Program-made: the position numbers and the translations under genes | Shown here: piece after piece, positions 56,650 through 64,000 of the stretch | How the letters are laid out: each line of letters starts with the position of its first letter | Numbering within the stretch: position 1 is the stretch's first letter | The notes under the pieces: model-generated | The model's database searches: none | Told to the model about the DNA's origin: nothing | What the model saw: only the letters and a program-made list of their open reading frames with translations | Assembly: GCA_948099385.1 (NCBI GenBank) | Contig: CANUEZ040000191.1 | Span: 4,340,001-4,404,000, forward strand | Length of the DNA stretch: 64,000 bases | From: Fasciola hepatica | Lineage: Eukaryota; Platyhelminthes; Trematoda; Plagiorchiida; Fasciolidae | Reading direction: 5' to 3'

Positions 56650-57078
56650 AAAATCAAGGCATTCCCTTATGAACAATCCACACAGATTGCTCAAACAATG
56701 CAATAGAGCAGTAGCAGAGTAGATTTGTATAATATGATTCTCCATGCAGCTTGAACACAAAACTGACCATTGAAAATGATGGAAGCACTGTACAGCTGTT
56801 TGATCCGCTAAGGGAATCATGAGCATTGCACATGGACGGAGGCCACACGGGGACACGAACAAGGGTTGGGGTGAACGATTGTCAGTCGAACACCCAAACC
56901 ACAAGGCTATCCGATATGGGTCTCAACGCTTTGTTCAACATATACACTACATGATATAGCACAATCCCCAAATTGGTTTCGGCTTTCGCTTTAGCTTTCG
57001 CTTTGAACGATAACAATCAAATTCTCGCACACCGATCGAATCCTATATTCCATCACTTCTCCATTTATGGGCCTAAGT
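56650..57078. repeat. 429-bp unit with an extra hexamer, second copy
   Basis: Same expanded tract at 56976-57005 and the same set of private variants as the unit at 51570, which lies 12 units (5080 bp) upstream. The following unit (57079) is not a copy of the unit after 51570, so the shared segment ends near the unit junction. Confidence 0.88.
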
Positions 57079-58351
57079 AAAACCAAGGCATTCCCTTATG
57101 AACAATCCACACAGATTGCTCATACAATGCAATAGAGCGGTAGCAGAGTAGATTTGTATAATATGATTCTCCATGCAGCTTGAACACTGAACTGACCATT
57201 GAAAATGATGGAAGCACTGTACAGCTGTTTGATCCGCTAAGGGAATCATGAGCATTGCACATGGACAGAGCCCACTCGGAGACACGAACAAGGGTTGGGG
57301 TGAACGAATGTCAGTCGAACACCCAAACCACAAGGCTATCCGATATGGGTCTGAACGCTTTGTTCAACATATACAATACATGATATAGCACAATCCCCAA
57401 ATTGACTTTGGCTTTCGCTTTCGCTTTGAACGGTAACAACCAAATTCTCGCACACCGATCCAATCCTATGTTCCATCACTTCTCTATTTATGGGCCTAAG
57501 TAAAACCAAGGCATTTCCTTATGAACAATCCACACAGATTGCTCATACAATGCAATAGAGCAGTAGCAGAGTAGATTTGTATAATATGATTCTCCATGCA
57601 GCTTGAACACTGAACTGACCATTGAAAATTATGGAAGCACTGTACAGCTGTTTGAACCGCTAAGGGAATCATGAGCATTGCACATGGACAGAACCCACAC
57701 GGGGACTCGAACAAGGGTTGGGGTGAACGATTGTCAGTCGAACACCCAAACCACAAGGCTATCGATATGGGTCTCAACGCTTTGTTCAACATATACACTA
57801 CATGATATAGCACAATCCCCAAATTGGCTTCGGCTTTCGCTTTCGCTTTGAACGGTAACAACCAAATTCTCGCACACCGATCCAATCCTATGTTCCATCA
57901 CTTCTCTATTTATGGGCCTAAACAAAACCAAGGCATTCCCTTATGAACAATCCACACAGATTGCTCATACAATGCAATAGAGCAGTAGCAGAGTAGATTT
58001 GTATAATATGATTCTCCATTCAGCTTGAACACAAAACTGACAATTGAAAATTATGGAAGCACTGTACAGCTGTTTGATCCGCTAAGGGAATCATGAGCAT
58101 TGCACATGGACGAACCCACACGGGGACACGAACAAGGGTTGGGGTGAACGATTGTCAGTCGAACACCCAAACCACAAGGCTATCCGATATCGGTCTCAAC
58201 GCTTTGTTCAACATATACACTACATGATAAAACACAATCCCTAAATTGGTTTCGGCTTTCGCTTTAGCTTTCGCTTTGAACGTTAACAATCAAATTCTCG
58301 CACACCGATCCAATCCTATGTTCCATCAATTCTCTATTTATGGGCCTAAGT
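57079..58351. repeat. Units 136-138, including a third expanded unit
   Basis: Unit starts are 57079, 57502 and 57924. Units 57079 and 57502 resemble 55382 (tail attgactttggctttc) and 55805 (tgtttgaaccgc), four units upstream. Unit 57924 is 428 bp: it has the five-hexamer tract at 58249-58278, gaacgttaacaatc, and shortened acatggacgaaccc in window 1. Confidence 0.85.
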
Positions 58352-58773
58352 AAAACCAAGGCATTCCCTTATGAACAATCCACACAGATTGCTCATACAA
58401 TGCAATAGAGCAGTAGCAGAGTAGATTTGTTTAATATGATTCTCCATGGAGCTTGAACACTGAACTGACCATTGAAAATTATGGAAGCACTGTACAGCTG
58501 TTTGATCTGCTAAGGGAATCATGAGCATTGCACATGAACAGAACACTCACGGGTCAATAACAAGGGTTGATGAGAATGATTGCCAGTCGAACGCCCAAAC
58601 CACAAGGCTATCCGATATGGGTCTGAACGCCTTGTTCAACATGAGCACTACATGATATAGCACAATCCCCAAATTGGCTTCGGCTTTCGCTTTCGCTTTG
58701 AACGGTAACAACCAAATTCTCGCAAACCGATTCAATCCTATGTTCCATCACTTCTCTATTTATGGGCCTAAAT
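58352..58773. repeat. Divergent unit 139
   Basis: This unit has many private changes: ttgtttaatatg, ccatggagc, acatgaacagaacactcacg, ggtcaataacaagg, gttgatgagaatgattgcc. The ggtcaat in window 1 also appears in the units at 46920, 48188 and 50302. It may therefore be a diverged relative of that subtype. It is the most different unit in the right-hand third of the window. Confidence 0.8.
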
Positions 58774-61700
58774 AAAACCAAAGCATTCCTTATGAACAAT
58801 CCACACAGATTGCTCATACAATGCAATAGAGCAGTAGCAGAGTAGATTTGTATAATATGATTCTCCATGCAGCTTGAACACTGAACTGACCATTGAAAAT
58901 GATGGAAGCACTGTACAGCTGTTTGATCCGCTAAGGGAATCATGAGCATTGCACATGGACAGAGCCCACACGGGGACACGAACAAGGGTTGGGGTGAACG
59001 AATGTCAGTCGAACACCCAAACCACAAGGCTATCCCATATGGGTCTCAACGCTTTGTTCAACATATACACTACATGATATAGCACAATCCCCAAATTGGC
59101 TTCGGCTTTCGCTTTCGCTTTGAACGGTAACAACCAAATTCTCGCACACCGATCCAATCCTATGTTCCATCACTTCTCTATTTATGGGCCTAAGTAAAAC
59201 CAAGGCATTTCCTTTTGAACAATCCACACAGATTGCTCATACAATGCAATAGAGCAGTAGCAGAGTAGATTTGTATAATATGATTCTCCATGCAGCTTGA
59301 ACACTGAACTGACCATTGAAAATGATGGAAGCACTGTACAGCTGTTTGATCCGCTAAGGGAATCATGAGCATTGCACATGGACAGAACACACACGGGGAC
59401 ACGAACAAGGGTTCGGGAGAAGGATTGTCAGTCGAACACCCAAACCACAAGGCTATCCGATATGGGTCTCAACGCTTTGTTCAACATGTACACTACATGA
59501 TATAGCACAATCCCCAAATTGGCTTCGGCTTTCGCTTTCGCTTTGAACGGTAACAACCAAATTCTCGCACACCGATCCAATCCTATGTTCCATCACTTCT
59601 CTATTTATGGGCCTAAGTAAAACCAAGGCATTCCCTTATGAACAATCCACAGAGATTGCTCATACAATGCAATAGAGCAGTAGCAGAGTAGATTTGTATA
59701 ATATGATTCTCCATGCAGCTTGAACACTGAACTGACCATTGAAAATTATGGAAGCACTGTACAGCTGTTTGATCCGCTATGGGAATCATGAGCATTGCAC
59801 ATGGACAGAGCCCAATCGAAGACACGAACAAGGGTTGGGGTGAACGATTGTCAGTCGAACACCCAAACCACAAGGCTATCCCATATGGGTCTCAACGCTT
59901 TGTTCAACATATTCAATACATGATATAGCAAGATCCCCAAAATGGATTCGGCTTTCACATTTGCTTTGAACGGTAACAACCAAATTCTCGCACACCGATC
60001 CAATCCTATGTTCCATCACTTCTCTATTTATGGGCCTAAGAAAACCAAGGCATTCCCTTATGAACAATCCACACAGATTGCTCATACAATGCAATAGAGC
60101 AGCAGCAGAGTAGATTTGTATAATATGATTCTCCATGCAGCTTGAACACTGAACTGACCATTGAAAATTGTGGAAGCACTGTACAGCTGTTTGATCCGCT
60201 CAGGGAATCATGAGCATTGCACATGGACAGAGCCCACTCGGAGACACGAACAAGGGTTTGGGTGAACGAATGTCAGTCGAACACCCAAACCACAAGGCTA
60301 TCCCATATGGGTCTCAACGCTTTGTTCAACATATACAATACATGATATAGCACAATCCCCAAATTGGCTTCGGCTTCCGCTTTCGCTTTGAACGGTAACA
60401 ACCAAATTCTCGCACACCGATCCAATCCTATGTTCCATCACTTCTCTATTTATGGGCCTAAGTAAAACCAAGGCATTCCCTTATGAACAATCCACACAGA
60501 TTGCTCATACAATGCAATAGAGCAGTAGCAGAGTAGATTTGTATAATATGATTCTCCATGCAGCTTGAACACTGAACTGACCATTGAAAATTGTGGAAGC
60601 ACTGTACAGCTGTTTGATCCGCTAAGGGAATCATGAGCATTGCACATGGACAGAGCCCACTCGGAGACACGAACAAGGGTTGGGGTGAACGAATGTCAGT
60701 CGAACACCCAAACCACAAGGCTATCCGATATGGGTCTCAACGCTTTGTTCAACATATACAATACATGATATAGCACAATCCCCAAATTTGCTTCGGCTTT
60801 CGCTTTCGCTTTGAACGGTTACAACCAAATTCTCGCACACCGATCCAATCCTATGTTCCATCACTTCTCTATTTATGGGCCTAAGTAAAACCAAGGCATT
60901 CCCTTATGAACAATCCACACAGATTGCTCATACAATGCAATAGAGCAGTAGCAGAGTAGATTTGTATAATATGATTCTCCATGCAGCTTGAACACTGAAC
61001 TGACCATTGAAAATTATGGAAGCACTGTACAGCTGTTTGATTCGCTAAGGGAATCATGAGCATTGCATATGGACAGAGCCCACACGGGGACACGAACAAG
61101 GGTTGGGGTGAACGATTGTCAGTCGAACACCCAAACCACAAGGCTATCCGATATGGGTCTCAACGCTTTGTTCAACATATACACTACATGATACAGCACA
61201 ATCCCCAAATTGGCTTCGGCTTTCACTTTCGCTTTGAACGGTAATAACCAAATTCTCGCACACCAATCCAATTTTATGTTCCATCACTTCTCTATTTATG
61301 GGCCTAAGTAAAAGCAAGGCATTTCCTTATGAACAATCCACACAGATTGCTCATACAATGCAATAGAGCGGTAGCAGAGTAGATTTGTATAATATGATTC
61401 TCCATGCAGCTTGAACACTGAACTGACCATTGAAAATGATGGAAGCACTGTACAGCTGTTTGATCCGCTAAGGGAATCATGAGCATTGCACATGGACAGA
61501 GCCCAAACGGGGACACGAACAAGGGTTGGGGTGAACGAATGTCAGTCGAACACCCAAACCACAAGGCTATCCGATATGGGTCTCAACGCTTTGCTCAACA
61601 TATACACTACATGATATAGCACAATCCCCAAATTGGCTTCGGCTTTCGCTTTCGCTTTGAACGGTAACAACCAAATTCTCGCACACCGATCCAATCCTAT

Positions 61701-63424
61701 GTTCCATCACTTCTCTATTTATGGGCCTAAGTAAGACCAAGGCATTCCCTTATGAACAATCCACACAGATTGCTCATACAATGCAATAGAGCAGTAGCAG
61801 AGTAGATTTGTATAATATGATTATCCATGCAGCTTGAACACTGAACTGACCATTGAAAATGATGGAAGCACTGTACAGCTGTTTGAACCGCTAAGGGAAT
61901 CATGAGCATTGCACATGGACAGAGCCCATGCGGGGACACGAACAAGGGTTGGGGTGAACGATTGTCAGTCGAACACCCAAACCACAAGGCTATCCGATAT
62001 GGGTCTCAACGCTTTGTTCAACACAAAACTACATGATATAGCACAATCCCCAAATTGGCTTCGGCTTTCGCTTTCGCTTTGAACGGTAACAACCAAATTC
62101 TCGCACACCGATCCAATCCTATGTTCCATCACTTCTCTATTTATGGGCCTAAGTAAAACCAAGGCATTCCCTTATGAACAATCCCCACACAGATTGCTCA
62201 TACAATGCAATAGAGCAGTAGCAGAGTAGATTTGTATAATATGATTCTCCATGCAGCTTGAACACTGAACTGACCATTGAAAATTATGGAAGCACTGTAC
62301 AGCTGTTTGATCCGCTATGGGAATCATGAGCATTGCACATGGACAGAGCCCAATCGAAGACACGAACAAGGGTTGGGGTGAACGAATGTCAGTCGAACAC
62401 CCAAACCACAAGGCTATCCCATATGGGTCTCAACGCTTTGTTCAACATATACAATACATGATAAAGCAAGATCCCCAAAATGGATTCGGCTTTCACATTT
62501 GCTTTGAACGGTAACAACCAAATTCTCGCACACCGATCCAATCCTATGTTCCATCACTTCTCAATTTATGGGCCTAAGAAAACCAAGGCATTCCCTTATG
62601 AACAATCCACACAGATTGCTCATACAATGCAATAGAGCAGCAGCAGAGTAGATTTGTATAATATGATTCTCCATGCAGCTTGAACACTGAACTGACCATT
62701 GAAAATTGTGGAAGCACTGTACAGCTGTTTGATCCGCTCAGGGAATCATGAGCATTGCACATGGACAGAGCCCACTCGGAGACACGAACAAGGGTTTGGG
62801 TGAACGAATGTCAGTCGAACACCCAAACCACAAGGCTATCCCATATGGGTCTCAACGCTTTGTTCAACATATACAATACATGATATAGCACAATCCCCAA
62901 ATTGGCTTCGGCTTCCGCTTTCGCTTTGAACGGTAACAACCAAATTCTCGCACACCGATCCAATCCTATGTTCCATCACTTCTCTATTTATGGGCCTAAG
63001 TAAAACCAACGCATTCCCTTATGAACAATCCACACAGATTGCTCATACAATGCAATAGAGCAGTAGCAGAGTAGATTTGTATAATATGATTCTCCATGCA
63101 GCTTGAACACTGAACTGACCATTGAAAATGATGGAAGCACTGTACAGCTGTTTGATCCGCTAAGGGAATCATGAGAATTGGACATGGACAGAGCCCACAC
63201 GGGGACACGAACAAGGTTTGGGGAGAACGATTGTCAGTCGAACACCCAAACCACAAGGCTATCCGATATGGGTCTCAACGCTTTGTTCAACATATACAAT
63301 ACATGATATAGCAAGATCCCCAAGCTGGCTTCGGCTTTCGCTTTGGCTTTGAACGGTAACAACCAAATTCTCGCACACCGATCCAATCCTATGTTCCATC
63401 ACTTCTCTATTTATGGGCCTAAGT

Positions 63425-63847
63425 AAAACCAAGGCATTCCCTTATGAACAATCCACACAGATTGCTCATACAATGCAATAGAGCAGTAGCAGAGTAGATT
63501 TGTATAATATGATTCTCCATGCAGCTTGAACACTGAACTGACCATTGAAAATGATGGAAGCACTGTACAGCTGTTTGATCCGCTAAGGGAATCATGAGCA
63601 TTGCACATGGACAGAACCCACACGGGGACACGAACAAGGGTTGGGGTGAACGATTGTCAGTCGAACACCCAAACCACAAGGCTATCCGATATGGGTCTGA
63701 ACGCTTTGTTCAACATGTACACTACATGATATAGCACAATCCCCAAATTGGCTTCGGCTTTCGCTTTCGCTTTGAACGGTAACAACCAAATTCTCGCACA
63801 CCGATCCAATCCTATGTTCCATCACTTCTCTATTTATGGGCCTAAGT
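63425..63847. repeat. Representative 423-bp monomer (unit 151) and its anatomy
   Basis: This unit is close to the array majority. A hand count gives A131 C103 G84 T105, or 44% GC, with 13 CpG. Positions 1-190 are nearly invariant and include a PvuII site (cagctg, 144-149) present in most units. Positions 191-230 form variable window 1 (agcccactcgg, agcccacacgg, aacacacacgggg or agatcacacaggg). Positions 231-260 are conserved (gtcagtcgaacacccaaacc region). Positions about 261-310 form variable window 2 (ccgatatggg, cccatatggg or cgatttggg, then tails such as catatacactac or cacacaaactac). Positions 327-352 are the GCTTTN hexamer window 3. Positions 353-423 are conserved. The start of the unit is an arbitrary choice of phase. 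Confidence 0.95.
63751..63774. repeat. Internal GCTTTN hexamer tract of the monomer
   Basis: Four hexamers in a row (gcttcg, gctttc, gctttc, gctttg) sit just before the conserved aacggtaacaacc. This is the commonest form. Two other forms recur across the array: one with ttcacattggatttg (for example the tails near 5830, 6670 and 38390) and one with cctccgctttggcttcg (tails near 4560, 5405, 7520 and 8365). A fifth hexamer is present in three units. Short tandem tracts like this are prone to replication slippage. Confidence 0.85.
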
Positions 63848-64000
63848 AAAACCAAGGCATTCCCTTATGAACAATCCACACAGATTGCTCATACAATGCA
63901 ATAGAGCAGTAGCAGAGTAGATTTGTATAATATGATTCTCCATGCAGCTTGAACACTGAACTGACCATTGAAAATGATGGAAGCACTGTACAGATGTTTG

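Larger units (their letters stand above)
1..64000. repeat. Tandem satellite array, ~423-bp unit, fills the window
   Basis: The motif aaaaccaaggcattcc (or an aagacc, gaaacc or aaaagc variant) recurs every 422-425 bp from base 1 to base 63848, always on the same strand. This gives 151 full units and a 153-bp partial unit. Every stretch I read aligns to the same unit; there is no insertion longer than about 6 bp, no inverted unit and no non-satellite spacer. Both ends of the window lie inside the array, so its full size is unknown. Known biology: arrays of this size with higher-order structure are typical of eukaryotic centromeric or other heterochromatin. The chromosomal location here is inferred only. 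I do not recognise the family or the species. Confidence 0.98.
58774..64000. repeat. Units 140-152, diverse monomers with a six-unit echo
   Basis: Unit starts are 58774, 59196, 59619, 60041, 60464, 60887, 61310, 61733, 62155, 62579, 63002, 63425 and 63848 (partial). Units 59619-60463 and 62155-63001 match at an offset of about 2537 bp. Both pairs have gctatgggaatc with cccaatcgaagac, then taagaaaacc, gagcagcagcag, aattgtgg and gctcaggg. The window ends within a unit, at unit position 153. Confidence 0.88.

Noticed and set aside
3508..62514. Plus-strand open frames of about 60-65 codons (for example 53014-53202, 54283-54471, 61056-61244)
   Set aside because: They recur only because the unit recurs, are absent or broken in most units, and overlap the minus-strand frames. 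No family resemblance was recognised.
418..63679. Minus-strand open frames of 60-139 codons in nearly every unit, including Cys-rich 86-codon and 129-codon forms
   Set aside because: The 86- and 129-codon frames I checked begin at TTG, not ATG. Two frames are open over the same bases, and units with 416-, 422-, 424-, 425- and 428-bp lengths break the frame. Changes do not favour synonymous sites by eye. I see no domain, signal peptide or splice structure.
1..64000. CRISPR array
   Set aside because: The repeat is ~423 bp, with no short direct repeats separated by unique spacers and no cas genes.
1..64000. Ribosomal, tRNA or 5S gene cluster as the source of the tandem repeat
   Set aside because: No conserved rRNA segment, tRNA fold, or internal A/B box pair was found in the unit on either strand.

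Overview
The whole 64 kb window is one tandem satellite array. A unit of about 423 bp repeats head to tail in a single orientation from base 1 to base 64000, giving 151 complete units and a 153-bp partial unit at the right end. I found no gene, RNA gene, mobile element, CRISPR array, inversion or unique sequence of any length. The array runs off both ends of the window. A long homogenised satellite with higher-order repeats points to a eukaryotic chromosome, probably (peri)centromeric, subtelomeric or other heterochromatin. The sequence does not name the species, and I do not recognise the repeat as a published family.

One unit (63425-63847, counted by hand) is 44% GC. Its first ~190 bp and last ~65 bp are nearly invariant. 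Three windows in between (unit positions about 191-230, 261-310 and 327-352) hold most of the differences between units. The third contains a short run of GCTTTN hexamers. Unit lengths are mostly 422-425 bp, with rare 416, 420, 421 and 428-429 bp units made by small indels.

Layout. 1-3901: diverse monomers. 3902-9825: a 7-unit, 2962-bp block present twice in direct tandem, with no difference found between the copies. 9826-20312: diverse monomers, including a 4-unit higher-order repeat at 11003-16081. 19891-30866: a homogenised block of mostly 422-bp units. Within it the higher-order period is three units at 21157-25376 and two units at 25377-28753. 30443-31287: two anomalous units at its right edge. 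31288-37211: mixed monomers with short 2-4 unit duplications. 37212-42702: a 3-unit higher-order repeat in four copies with one extra unit. 42703-46496: mixed monomers, including two 416-bp deletion units. 46497-51678: a 5-unit, 2114-bp tandem duplication. 51570-58351: two interleaved subtypes and the 428-429 bp hexamer-expanded units. 58352-64000: diverse monomers with a 6-unit-spaced duplication.

Nothing here works together as a pathway. The open reading frames of 60-139 codons are by-products of the repeat. Many begin at TTG, they overlap in several frames, and they are broken by indels that are not multiples of three. The interest lies in array evolution: nested unequal exchange at several scales, changes of higher-order period inside one array, and patchy conversion-like transfer of variants between distant units.
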